A stretch of DNA of 64,000 nt from CAYZZU01 sp964483105. GTDB taxonomy: Bacteria > CG2-30-53-67. The notes below the pieces were generated by a model that was not told the DNA's origin, did not search any database, and was given only the letters and a program-made list of their open reading frames with translations. Shown here in pieces: positions 22,940 through 31,173 of the stretch (positions are counted from its first letter, which is position 1; every line of letters begins with the position of its first letter). The stretch lies in assembly GCA_964483105.1 (NCBI GenBank), contig CAYZZU010000001.1:1-64000 (forward strand). Reading direction: 5' to 3'. A program made the position numbers and the translations under genes.

Positions 22940-23974
22940 TCACCCTCCCCGTGAAGGGGTCTCATTTCTTTGCGCTTCTTTCTTGAGAGTCCCGAGAGAA
23001 ATATGTTCTCTTAAAAACAGGACCATTCCGTAGAGAATCACCGGTGCGAAGAGCAAGAAATGAGACAGAATGGCGAAGCTGAGCCCCGCCGCCTTGTCGG
23101 AGTGAAAGGCCGCAAGCCCGGTCACGACGGCGGCGTCATAGGTTCCGACGAACCCGGGAGAGGAGGGAATCCCCACGGCAAAGGCCTGCACGACGAGAAG
23201 ATAAAAGGGGACAAAGCCGGGGGTGGAAATCCGGAAGGCCTTGAGCATGAAGGCGTTGCCGACCCCGTAAAGCCCCCACAACAGAAAAGAGTAGGCGACA
23301 ATCCAGCAGAGATCCCTACCGATCCGGAGGATATCCAACCCTTTCACGAAAGACTGAAGCACCGACAGGATCTTGTCCCTCCAGGAGGCGCGCAGGGGGC
23401 GGAGGCATCTTTCGATCAGTTCCAGGGTCGCCGCTGTCTTGTCCCGGAGGAAAAAAAGAAAGCAGACAGCCCCGGCGAAGAGGGCTGACATCAAGATGCC
23501 TGCTCCCTGCAGGGCTTTGATATAGAACGGATCGAGATGAAGAGGGTCCCGGGACATGGCAAACAGGACCCAGACCAGGAACAGCAGCAGGACAAAGATG
23601 TCGAAGAGTCGTTCCACGATAATGGTGGCCAGTGCGGCGCTTTTGGAAACGGGCTCCTTCCTGCCGATCAGGTAGGCCCGGGCCACCTCGCCCAGCCTGA
23701 AGGGAAGGATGTCAATCGCCATAAATCCGATCATGGTCGCCGTAAAGAGGTTCCGCAGGGAAGCCCGGTGAAGAGGGGCCATGATATGGCGCCATCGGAA
23801 AGCCCGGATCAGGATCCCGAGCAGCGAGACGGCGATTATGGGGAGACAGTAGAGGTAGTCGGCATGTCTGAAAGCCGAAACCACCCGGTTCAGATCCACA
23901 CTGTGCAGCAGGTACAGAACAAGGGCCAGGCTGATAGCGATTCCGATCCAGAATTGTTTACCGGGCATTTCCAT
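22940..23974 (-). CDS. Flippase-like (UPF0104/AglD, LPG-synthase TM domain) integral membrane protein
   Basis: At least seven hydrophobic helices run through 344 residues. Family phrases include RAFRWRHIM, MIGFMAIDILPFRLGEVARAYLIG and SSPGFVGTYDAAVV, as in the lysylphosphatidylglycerol-synthase membrane domain (DUF2156 catalytic domain absent). Relatives act in lipid or glycolipid translocation, but the exact substrate is unknown. The start ATG 23974 is chosen over an upstream frame that lies deep in ribF; the gene still overlaps ribF by 17 bases. Confidence 0.8.
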   Translation of the reverse strand: MEMPGKQFWIGIAISLALVLYLLHSVDLNRVVSAFRHADYLYCLPIIAVSLLGILIRAFRWRHIMAPLHRASLRNLFTATMIGFMAIDILPFRLGEVARAYLIGRKEPVSKSAALATIIVERLFDIFVLLLFLVWVLFAMSRDPLHLDPFYIKALQGAGILMSALFAGAVCFLFFLRDKTAATLELIERCLRPLRASWRDKILSVLQSFVKGLDILRIGRDLCWIVAYSFLLWGLYGVGNAFMLKAFRISTPGFVPFYLLVVQAFAVGIPSSPGFVGTYDAAVVTGLAAFHSDKAAGLSFAILSHFLLFAPVILYGMVLFLREHISLGTLKKEAQRNETPSRGG

Positions 23975-24917
23975 GGAATTTCTCGTCTCGGGGCGGGTTC
24001 CGGAGAATTTTCCGTGCATGGTCTATATCGGACCGGATCTGTCGAATCAGCGTCTCTTTGCTGCTGAAGTGGATCTCATCCCGCAGCCTTTTCCTGTAGA
24101 GTACACGGACAAACTGGCCGTAGATTTCTTTATGAAAATCGATGATATGGACCTCAAGGGTCACTTTCCCCTCTCCGAAGGTGGGGTGGGTTCCGATGTT
24201 GAGGACGCCGTCCATCAGGCGTCCCCCCGTTTCAACCTGTACGGCGTACACCCCGCGTTTCGGAAAGATCTGATTATGGGATTGTAGATTCGCGGTGGGG
24301 AATCCGAGAGATTTGCCCCGGTGATCCCCCCCCACAACGGTCCCCTCGGTGGCGTAGGATCGGCCGAGGAGTCTTGCCGCCTCTTCGATCCTTCCTTCCC
24401 GGACGAGTCCGCGAAGGCGTGTGGTACTCACGACTTCGTCGTCCATGATGTAGGCCGGCACCACTGTAAGCTTGAAACCGTATTCCTGCCCCATCCGGGC
24501 CAGGGCCTCCGTGGTGCCCTGTTTTCCCCTTCCGAAAGCGTAATCGTACCCCACAAAGATTTCCCGCACTCCGATCTTGTCCACGAGGTATCGTTGGACG
24601 AATCCTTCCGGAGGGATGGCGGCGAATTCCCGGGTGAAGTGCGCGCAGATGACCACATCGATCCCGAAGGATTCGAAGAGTTCCATTTTCCGCCGGAAGG
24701 TGTTCAGCAGGGGCGGGCAGTTCGAAGGGGAAAGTACCATGCGCGGATGGGGTTCAAAGGTAAAGATGATCGATGTCCCGGACTCTGTCCGCGCCCGCTC
24801 GATGACCTGCTGGAAGATTTTCTGGTGACCGAGATGGACACCGTCGTAATTCCCGAGGGTTACAACGGGATAGGGAAATTTTTCGTTGAGTTGATCCAGT
24901 TCCCGGATAATCTGCAT
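23958..24917 (-). CDS. ribF: Bifunctional riboflavin kinase / FAD synthetase
   Basis: The N-terminal nucleotidyl-transferase domain shows VTLGNYDGVHLGHQ (HxGH class) and the C-terminal flavokinase domain shows GKSLGFPTANLQ and a GVYAVQV...GVLNIGTHPTFG segment. The enzyme phosphorylates riboflavin to FMN and adenylylates FMN to FAD in the cytoplasm. Its 319 residues are standard. No FMN riboswitch is visible upstream. It heads an operon with the flippase-like and YHS-like genes by overlap, though these need not be functionally linked. Confidence 0.96.
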   Translation of the reverse strand: MQIIRELDQLNEKFPYPVVTLGNYDGVHLGHQKIFQQVIERARTESGTSIIFTFEPHPRMVLSPSNCPPLLNTFRRKMELFESFGIDVVICAHFTREFAAIPPEGFVQRYLVDKIGVREIFVGYDYAFGRGKQGTTEALARMGQEYGFKLTVVPAYIMDDEVVSTTRLRGLVREGRIEEAARLLGRSYATEGTVVGGDHRGKSLGFPTANLQSHNQIFPKRGVYAVQVETGGRLMDGVLNIGTHPTFGEGKVTLEVHIIDFHKEIYGQFVRVLYRKRLRDEIHFSSKETLIRQIRSDIDHARKILRNPPRDEKFHGNAR

Positions 24918-25041
24918 TCTAAACCCTGTGCGGCCTTGAAAACGCGTTCATCTTTCTCATATCCTGTGTTTCTTGTCAACAACAAATGCCGGGTGGGGGA
25001 TGAACCGTGGCGGAATCGGAGAAAAACGGCTGGAAATGTGG

Positions 25042-25470
25042 TTAAGCCTTTCCGAACGGTTTGATGCGGGATTTTTCGGCCAACTCTTCGAAATTGATCC
25101 GGGAAAGTCTGCCCACAATCTCCTTCTGGATGTCGGCCCAGACATTGTGCATGGCGCAGAGGTCTTCCCGAACACACTCATCGAACCCGTTCAAACACCG
25201 GTTGATATGAATAGGCCCTTCCATTGCTTCAATCACATCCTTCATGAAGATCTCTGAAGGGGGTTTTGCAAGAGTGAATCCACCTTTTTTCCCGCGATGA
25301 GAACGGATGATTCCGGTTTTGGCCAGGGTCTGGAAAATCCGGGCCAAAAATCCCTCCGGGATGCTCATCTGTTCGGCAATTTCACTGATAATGCAGAGGG
25401 AGTCCTTGGGTTGCATGGAAAGATAAAGCACACCCCGTAAGGCGTAATCCGCCGCCCGTGTCAGTTCCAT
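25042..25470 (-). CDS. Rrf2-family transcriptional regulator, probably Fe-S
   Basis: A winged-helix N-terminus (MELTRAADYALRGVLYL ... IPEGFLARIFQTLAKTGIIRSHRGKKGGF) is typical of Rrf2/IscR. Three cysteines in NRCLNGFDECVREDLCAMH match the [2Fe-2S] ligand loop, spaced CX6CX5C. Such proteins sense Fe-S status, nitric oxide or redox. ATG 25470 with GGGAGAAGGG is chosen; four extra upstream codons have no support. A strong promoter and a palindrome between promoter and start suggest autoregulation. No isc or suf genes are adjacent, so the target set is not evident. Confidence 0.9.
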   Translation of the reverse strand: MELTRAADYALRGVLYLSMQPKDSLCIISEIAEQMSIPEGFLARIFQTLAKTGIIRSHRGKKGGFTLAKPPSEIFMKDVIEAMEGPIHINRCLNGFDECVREDLCAMHNVWADIQKEIVGRLSRINFEELAEKSRIKPFGKA

Positions 25471-25489
25471 CCCTTCTCCCAAGAATCTA

Positions 25490-25506
25490 TTTTAATACCA
25501 TTAAAA
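25490..25506. promoter_or_regulatory. Candidate Rrf2 operator palindrome
   Basis: TTTTAAT-ACC-ATTAAAA is a perfect 7-bp inverted repeat. It lies between the -10 element (25531-25526) and the ATG (25470), the place of an autorepressor site. Confidence 0.5.
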
Positions 25507-25525
25507 AGATAAAAATACTCTAAAA

Positions 25526-25554
25526 ATAATAGCCTGTTTTACACATTTTGTCAA
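25526..25554 (-). promoter_or_regulatory. Sigma-70 promoter of the Rrf2 gene
   Basis: On the minus strand a perfect TTGACA (25554-25549) and TATTAT (25531-25526) are separated by exactly 17 bases, about 55 bases upstream of the start codon. Confidence 0.75.
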
Positions 25555-25606
25555 GCCTGTTTCCCGGAAGAATTCGTCCTGTCAGAGAAGAACTTCTCCC
25601 TGGGGA

Positions 25607-26281
25607 CTAATCTTCCACATTCTCGCTTGCCTGATCCAGATCAATGATCTTATCGCCGAGCAGGTATTCCTTTGTTTTATAATCGGTGATATTTCCTATC
25701 TTTTTTATAATCTGAGTCATCTTTCGGACTGAATCGTAAAGAATTGTGATTTCGCGGCTTGGAGGCAATCCAGCTTCCTCAAGAGATTCCTCCAACAACT
25801 TGACCTGGCAGTTGATGACGGTCAGAGGTTGGTTCAATTCATGGGCCGCGGCGCCGGCCAGTTCCATGATCGCGATTTTCTTCTCCTGTTCCACCAGTTT
25901 ATCCTGCGCCTTCTTCAACCGGAGGGCAGTTTTGACCCGTGCGAGAAGTTCGGCGATAATAAAGGGTTTCTTCACGTAATCTACGGCTCCCGCTTCCAGT
26001 CCTTTTCGCAGGTCTTCCGGATCATTTTTGGCCGTGAGCATAATCACAGGGATTACCTTCGTCAGTTCATGATCCTTCAGCAGCCTGCAGGTCGTAATTC
26101 CGTCCATCCCGGGCATGATGACATCGAGCAGAATCAGGTCGGGCACGCCTTTTTGGGCGATCCGGACGGCCTCCTGTCCATTGTCCGCACTGACGACATG
26201 GTAGTGACTGTACTCCAGGACGGTCCTCAACACCTCGATATTGTCTTTCGAGTCATCCACGACCAGGATTGTAGACGCCAT
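25607..26281 (-). CDS. Receiver protein ending in a HisKA-type dimerisation domain, no kinase ATPase
   Basis: Residues ~1-120 are a CheY-like receiver: VDDSKDN acidic pocket, phospho-acceptor in LILLDVIMPGMDG, and VKKPF lysine. After a coiled-coil linker comes LAGAAAHELNQPLTVINCQVK, an H-box like that of histidine kinases. The protein stops at 224 residues, before any N, G1 or G2 box of the HATPase domain. The bases downstream belong to another transcription unit, so it is not a split kinase. It may be a phosphotransfer or dimerising response protein served by a kinase elsewhere. ATG 26281 is chosen; a TTG at 26299 is possible. Confidence 0.8.
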   Translation of the reverse strand: MASTILVVDDSKDNIEVLRTVLEYSHYHVVSADNGQEAVRIAQKGVPDLILLDVIMPGMDGITTCRLLKDHELTKVIPVIMLTAKNDPEDLRKGLEAGAVDYVKKPFIIAELLARVKTALRLKKAQDKLVEQEKKIAIMELAGAAAHELNQPLTVINCQVKLLEESLEEAGLPPSREITILYDSVRKMTQIIKKIGNITDYKTKEYLLGDKIIDLDQASENVED

Positions 26282-26374
26282 CGATTCTTCTGTCCGCAAG
26301 TGGTTCCGCCACCCGGGAGCGGACTTTCGCGCCCCGGAACTTCTTGAAATCTATAACCTGTCGCGCCCTCTGTG

Positions 26375-27508
26375 TCAACCGTTTCCCTCTTCGACCAGGA
26401 CGTATTCCTTGTTGCCCAGCCCCAATTCAAAGGCCGCATCGATTTGCTTTTGTCCATCAATATCATGGAGGCGCAGCATAATGTCCTCTCCCTTCCGGAT
26501 TCCCTTGTCTTCGGCCGCGGAGCCGGGGAGAGGAGGACTCTTCCGGAGAAGGTCGATGGAAGCCTGATCCACCGCGACCACGTCCTCTGAGACCAGGATG
26601 CCCAAATCCTGGATTACCGGGACATCGGCGGCGGGCATGCAGTCACATTCCGGCTGGATCTCCAACAGGAAGTTCATATAAAGGACCCGGTTTTTCCCAA
26701 AGGTCGACAAGACCGCCCTCGTGGATTCGGCCAGCCCGCGGTGGAAACGCTCCTCGTCCGTGGGAAGGTCGAGGGCCTGTTCCGGACAGACACGGACACA
26801 TCGTCCGCATCGCCAGCATTTTTTGTTATTGTAGGTGAATAACTCATTCTCAAAGGTGCAGGCGAAGAGTGGGCAGACCTCAACGCACTGGTTGCAGCGA
26901 CTGCAAAGATCCCGGTTCCACTTCAGTTCCCCTCCCACAAAGGCGTGCATGCCGCCCCGGCCGTGTTTCCAGTCGTGATTCCGGCTTGACCCGGAGAGGC
27001 CGCCCATGGCGAGGTTCTTGATCGCCCCTCCCACGCCTGCGTTGAAGTGTCCCTTGAAATGGGAGAGGACCATCATGGAGGGGACGTCATGAATGGCCGA
27101 AGCGACCAGGACTTCCCCCTGTTCCCTCCCGGACGGAACGGACACGTTGTCATTGCCGAAAATTCCGTCCGCCAGGAGTACGGGTGCCCCGCATGAAAGG
27201 GCGTTGATGCCGTTCTGATTGGCGACCTCCAGGTAGTCGAGCCCCTTGATCCGCACCGTGTCGGTTACGAACGGCTTGCCTTTGGCCTCGCGAACCGCTT
27301 CCACCACTTTGCGGATGAAGAGGGGACGAACCACCCGGTGAGCGCCTTCCGAGCCGAAATGGGTCTTGATCGCGACCGGTTCTTTCTTTTTGATGAAGCG
27401 GGCGACCGGAAGTCTCCTGAGGAAGGCCTCGAACCGTCCGGCCAGACTCTTCTTGTAGGACCATTTTGTAGCCCGGGCGGAAAGATAATAAACTTTGCTC
27501 GGTGCCAT
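26375..27508 (-). CDS. DUF362 protein with two [4Fe-4S] ferredoxin motifs
   Basis: The N-terminal DUF362 region (VAIKTHFGSEG, VTDTVRIKG, FKGHFNAGVGGAIKNLAMGG) is followed by two classical clusters: CSRCNQCVEVCPL and CWRCGRCVRVCPE. The family is common in anaerobes and is annotated only as Fe-S protein; the DUF362 fold may carry a second redox or substrate-binding site. An AAGGAG lies 6 bases before the ATG. It sits just downstream of rsmI on the minus strand with a 33-base gap. The physiological partner is unknown. Confidence 0.87.
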   Translation of the reverse strand: MAPSKVYYLSARATKWSYKKSLAGRFEAFLRRLPVARFIKKKEPVAIKTHFGSEGAHRVVRPLFIRKVVEAVREAKGKPFVTDTVRIKGLDYLEVANQNGINALSCGAPVLLADGIFGNDNVSVPSGREQGEVLVASAIHDVPSMMVLSHFKGHFNAGVGGAIKNLAMGGLSGSSRNHDWKHGRGGMHAFVGGELKWNRDLCSRCNQCVEVCPLFACTFENELFTYNNKKCWRCGRCVRVCPEQALDLPTDEERFHRGLAESTRAVLSTFGKNRVLYMNFLLEIQPECDCMPAADVPVIQDLGILVSEDVVAVDQASIDLLRKSPPLPGSAAEDKGIRKGEDIMLRLHDIDGQKQIDAAFELGLGNKEYVLVEEGNG

Positions 27509-27541
27509 CGGTTGACTCCTTATCCAGAACCGTTGAATCGG

Positions 27542-28390
27542 TTATTTTTTCAGACTCTCCCGGTAAACCTCCTTCTTGGGGAGTCCGAAGGTCTCCGAGA
27601 CGATCCGTACAGCATCCTTTCGGGTGACCTTTTCCCTCTGAATGACCTCCCGGAGTGCCTTCTGAAGATCGGCCTTCTCTCCTCTGCGTGGGTTCTTCCG
27701 GTTTCCCTCCAGTACAAGAGTGAATTCTCCCCGGATCTTCTCCCGGTCTCTGAAATGATCCAGTGCTCCTTCCAGGCTTCCACGGTAGACCTCCTCGTGA
27801 AGCTTGGTCATCTCCCGGAAAACAGCGATTTTCCGGCTTGCCAGGATCTCTTTCATCTCCTTCAGTGTTGCGAGAATCCTGTGCGGAGATTCATAGCAGA
27901 CCAGGGTCTCGGTTCGGCTCCCGAGGGAACGGAGCCGGGTTTTCCGGGGGCCGGACCGCTTCGGGAGAAAACCGCAGAAGTAGAAACGGTCCGTGGGAAG
28001 GCCTGAGACGGAGAGCGCCGCGGTCAGGACCGAAGGTCCCGGAACTGCGTGCACTTCGATCGCTTCGGAGAGGGCCTCCACAATCAGGCGATAACCCGGG
28101 TCAGAGATTCCCGGTGTGCCGGCGTCGGAGATCAGGGCCACATCATTTCCCGAAAGGATCTTGTGGAGGATCGACTTTCGTTTTTTTGTATCCGTGAAAT
28201 CGTGATAGCTGGTCATTTTGGTGGAGATCTGATAATGATGCAGAAGGCGCGCGGATCGGCGGGTGTCTTCTGCCGCGATCAGGTCCACTGTTTTCAGGAC
28301 ACGGATCGCGCGGAGGGTGATGTCCTCCAGGTTCCCGATCGGTGTGGCCACGATATACAGGGTGCCTGCCCCCATCTGCCGGACCCTCAT
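27542..28390 (-). CDS. rsmI: 16S rRNA (cytidine-1402 2'-O)-methyltransferase
   Basis: The N-terminus LYIVATPIGNLEDITLRAIRVL and AEDTRRS, the SDAGTPGISDPG box, and the later ETLVCYESPHRIL and EVYRGSLEGAL are all diagnostic of RsmI, a SAM-dependent tetrapyrrole-methylase-fold enzyme. It methylates C1402 of 16S rRNA in the decoding centre. Its ATG overlaps the stop of the DUF445 gene by 4 bases, which supports the start at 28390; an internal ATG at 28375 is also possible. Length of 282 residues is standard. Confidence 0.95.
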   Translation of the reverse strand: MRVRQMGAGTLYIVATPIGNLEDITLRAIRVLKTVDLIAAEDTRRSARLLHHYQISTKMTSYHDFTDTKKRKSILHKILSGNDVALISDAGTPGISDPGYRLIVEALSEAIEVHAVPGPSVLTAALSVSGLPTDRFYFCGFLPKRSGPRKTRLRSLGSRTETLVCYESPHRILATLKEMKEILASRKIAVFREMTKLHEEVYRGSLEGALDHFRDREKIRGEFTLVLEGNRKNPRRGEKADLQKALREVIQREKVTRKDAVRIVSETFGLPKKEVYRESLKK

Positions 28391-29004
28391 GAAAAAAACA
28401 GAACCAGAACCATCTGGATCAGGCCGATACAGAAACCGAGAACGGCTCCGACCCCCTCGATCCAGGTCAGTTCCCTTGAAATGAGACGCATCAGAATCGC
28501 CTCGATCTTTTCCATCTCAAATCCCTCGACCTTCCGGGAAACCACCTCCCTCAGTTCGATGGCATCCTGGAATTTCCGGACGAGACGCCCCTTGTGTTCA
28601 TGAATCTTCCCGATGATTACGCGGGAGAGAATCTTCTCAAACTGTCGGACGACCTCATGCCCGATGAGTCCCACGATCGGGGTCTTCAGCAGGAAGGAAA
28701 ACCGGTTTTTCTTCAGGCGGGTATCCAGTGCCTTCTGGACGGCATGCACCACCTCTTCTTCCCACTCCACCCCGTCTAAGAAACCCACGATGTCCTGAAC
28801 GGTCAGAAGGTCCTTCTCTACGGTTTTCGCGATACTCTCCGCGAATTCTTTCCTCCGTTTCGGAAGAAGTCCTTGAATGGACAATCCGAAAAAACGTACG
28901 GGGCGATAAGGACGGAAAAGCATCTTGATCGCGATCGCATTGGTCACCCACCCGATGACCGCGCCCACCAGTGGGAGCATCAGGATCCGCCAATCCCAAG
29001 GCAT
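28387..29004 (-). CDS. DUF445 family membrane protein
   Basis: The protein opens with LMLPLVGAVIGWVTNAIAIKMLFRPYRP, the diagnostic DUF445 phrase, and ends with a second hydrophobic helix (VGAVLGFCIGLIQMVLVLFFS). The middle is helical and charged. At 205 residues it is the short form. DUF445 proteins are inner-membrane proteins of unknown function. It is translationally coupled to rsmI. Confidence 0.87.
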   Translation of the reverse strand: MPWDWRILMLPLVGAVIGWVTNAIAIKMLFRPYRPVRFFGLSIQGLLPKRRKEFAESIAKTVEKDLLTVQDIVGFLDGVEWEEEVVHAVQKALDTRLKKNRFSFLLKTPIVGLIGHEVVRQFEKILSRVIIGKIHEHKGRLVRKFQDAIELREVVSRKVEGFEMEKIEAILMRLISRELTWIEGVGAVLGFCIGLIQMVLVLFFS

Positions 29005-29071
29005 AGTTCCTCCCTATCCGAGTGGAGGCACTATAACAGCAATGAGATTTGGGTGCAAAGGGATTTTTCTC

Positions 29072-29100
29072 TTGACCCAATGAATATGTAGTCATATTAT
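29072..29100 (+). promoter_or_regulatory. Sigma-70 promoter of the TetR-efflux operon
   Basis: TTGACC (29072-29077) and TATTAT (29095-29100) are separated by 17 bases, 51 bases before the TetR ATG. The spacer contains a palindrome, listed separately. Confidence 0.7.
29083..29098. promoter_or_regulatory. Candidate TetR operator overlapping the promoter
   Basis: AATATG-TAGT-CATATT is a perfect inverted repeat that covers the -35/-10 spacer and part of the -10. A dimeric repressor bound here would block RNA polymerase, as expected for TetR autoregulation. Confidence 0.5.
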
Positions 29101-29151
29101 GAAGCAACATTCAAAAAATAGATACAGAATTCACCCGGAACAACACGGCCT

Positions 29152-29784
29152 ATGAAAAACAGCGCTCATCTGTCCAGAAAAGAACGTGAACATCTGCGTC
29201 ATCGCGAGGAGATTTTAAAGGCGGCGCTTTCTCTTTTTGCGGAGAAGGGATTTCATGGCACGACCATGCAGGATATCGCGGAGGTTTCGGAATTCTCTGT
29301 GGGAACCCTGTACAACTTCTTCCGGAACAAGGAGGAAATCTACGATTCACTGATTCTGGACGTGGCGGAAGAATTTCATCAGATCTTAAATGAAATCCTG
29401 GACGGAAAAGGAAGCGAGACGGAACGGATTCAAGAGGTGATTGCTGCCAAAATAGATATTTTTCGCAATCATCTCAAACAGATGCGCATCTATTTCGCCG
29501 AGACCCAGGGAGCGACCTTCAATGTGAAGGCGGGCCTGGATTCGCAACTGAGAGGGTGGTACGAAGAATACCTTCAGAAACTGGCCCGTGTGTTTCGAAG
29601 TGGAATCCGCAAGAAAATTTTTTGTGAGCGGGACCCTTATCTTCTGGCTCTGGCCCTGGACGGGATTTCCACCGCTTTCCTGGTGGAAAGTATGGATCAC
29701 CCGGGAGAACGTCCCTTTGACGCCGGAACTGTTTTGGGGATCTTTTTCCATGGCGTATTCCGCCGGAAGGAGAACGGAAAATGA
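29152..29784 (+). CDS. TetR-family regulator of the adjacent efflux operon
   Basis: The N-terminal helix-turn-helix reads ILKAALSLFAEKGFHGTTMQDIAEVSEFSVGTLYNFFRNKEEI, divided here across the usual TetR positions 15-60, followed by a variable ligand-binding all-helical domain. Length of 210 residues is typical. Its stop overlaps the ATG of the TolC-family gene, so regulator and pump are one transcription unit. It probably represses the operon until a drug or toxic metabolite binds. The ligand cannot be told from sequence. Confidence 0.93.
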   Translation: MKNSAHLSRKEREHLRHREEILKAALSLFAEKGFHGTTMQDIAEVSEFSVGTLYNFFRNKEEIYDSLILDVAEEFHQILNEILDGKGSETERIQEVIAAKIDIFRNHLKQMRIYFAETQGATFNVKAGLDSQLRGWYEEYLQKLARVFRSGIRKKIFCERDPYLLALALDGISTAFLVESMDHPGERPFDAGTVLGIFFHGVFRRKENGK

Positions 29785-31142
29785 AAAGATGGATCCTGAT
29801 CGGTTTTTGGGTGCTGTCCTTTTTCCCCCGGGTCGGGGAAGTCTTCGGCGCTAAGGCGCCGGAAGGTTCTCCGGGACCGGTAACGGCCGAAGCAAGGAGC
29901 GGATCTCCTCTTACGCTTGAGGAAGCGGTCAGAACGGCCCTGGAAAAGAACAGCGATATCAAAATGGCTGAGAGTGCGCTGCGCGCGGCCCGGTCCCGGG
30001 CCGGGGCCGCTTCCGCAGATCTGCTGGCGAAGTTCGAGACCCGGTACAGCGTGATTCGTCTGAACGATGATCCCGAAGTGATTTTCGGCAAAGGTCTGGA
30101 GTTCATCGCAGGGAGTAAACCGAATTATCGCTTCAGTGTGGGGTTTTCGCAGCCGCTCTTCGCCGGCTTTGCCCTGACTTCTTTACGGGAGTTGACGGTC
30201 CTCGGTGTGGACGTGGCCCGGTTTCAAAGAGAGGAGACCGAAGAAGAGATCGTCTTTCGGACCCGGGAGGCCTATTTCCGGCTTCTTTTGGCCGGGCGGC
30301 TGTCGCAGGTGTCGAGAGAGGCCGTGGTTCGTCTCAGTGCGCATCAAAGGGACGCCCGTGCCCTCTTTGATGTCGGCATGATTCCAAGAAATGACCTTTT
30401 AAAGTCGGAAGTGGAACTGGCGGAGGCCGAACAGGACCGGGTGCGATTGGAAAACCGGGAGGAGCTTGCCCGTTCCAATCTCAACCTCCTTCTGAAACGG
30501 AAGGTCAACGCGGAGCTTTCCGTGGCGGATGTACTGACGCTCACCCCCTTCCCCCTCTCTCTGGAGAAGTCGATCGAGAAGGGAATGTCCGGTCGTCCGG
30601 CGGTGCTCGCGGTCGATACGGTTTACCGGCAGGCCGAACAATCGGTCCGCCTGGCCAGGAGCGGCTATTATCCGAAGATTCAACTGGTTGGAGAATACTA
30701 CCGACAGGGGGACACACTGTCGGTGAACGGGAACGGTTATACCAACACCAAGAACGCCTTGATCGGGGTGGAGACGGAATGGACCTTTTTTGAGTGGGGT
30801 AAGACCCGGGAAGAGGTCCGGGAGGCGCTTTTCAAACTGGAGCGGGCTTCCGAGGCGCGCAGCCGAATCCGGGACCGGGTGACCCTGGAGATTCAGAAGG
30901 CCTATCTCGATCTGTCTACGGCCGAAAAGAATGTGGAGACCGCGCGGGCGGCCCTGGCCCAGGCGCGGGAGAACTACCGGATCACGGATCTGCAGTACCG
31001 GGAGCAGATGACTACCTCCACTGAGGTTCTGGATGCCCAGACGCTCCTGACCCGGGCTGAAGCAAGACATTACGGGGCCCTCTATGGATATAATATCGCC
31101 CGGGCCGCGTTGGAGCGGGCCGTCGGCATGGGAAGGCCGTAA
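29781..31142 (+). CDS. TolC-family outer-membrane efflux protein
   Basis: A signal peptide (RWILIGFWVLSFFPRVGEVFG) precedes two tandem OEP repeats: SPLTLEEAVRTALEKNSDIKMA at the start and the matching KNVETARAALAQARENYRITDLQYREQMTTSTEVLDA near the end. Members form trimeric outer-membrane channel-tunnels for tripartite exporters. The 453 residues match the family length. It is coupled by ATGA to tetR and followed by EmrA- and EmrB-like genes. Confidence 0.92.
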   Translation: MKRWILIGFWVLSFFPRVGEVFGAKAPEGSPGPVTAEARSGSPLTLEEAVRTALEKNSDIKMAESALRAARSRAGAASADLLAKFETRYSVIRLNDDPEVIFGKGLEFIAGSKPNYRFSVGFSQPLFAGFALTSLRELTVLGVDVARFQREETEEEIVFRTREAYFRLLLAGRLSQVSREAVVRLSAHQRDARALFDVGMIPRNDLLKSEVELAEAEQDRVRLENREELARSNLNLLLKRKVNAELSVADVLTLTPFPLSLEKSIEKGMSGRPAVLAVDTVYRQAEQSVRLARSGYYPKIQLVGEYYRQGDTLSVNGNGYTNTKNALIGVETEWTFFEWGKTREEVREALFKLERASEARSRIRDRVTLEIQKAYLDLSTAEKNVETARAALAQARENYRITDLQYREQMTTSTEVLDAQTLLTRAEARHYGALYGYNIARAALERAVGMGRP

Positions 31143-31173
31143 TCCGCAGGATGCGAAAATGGGAGATCAATCC

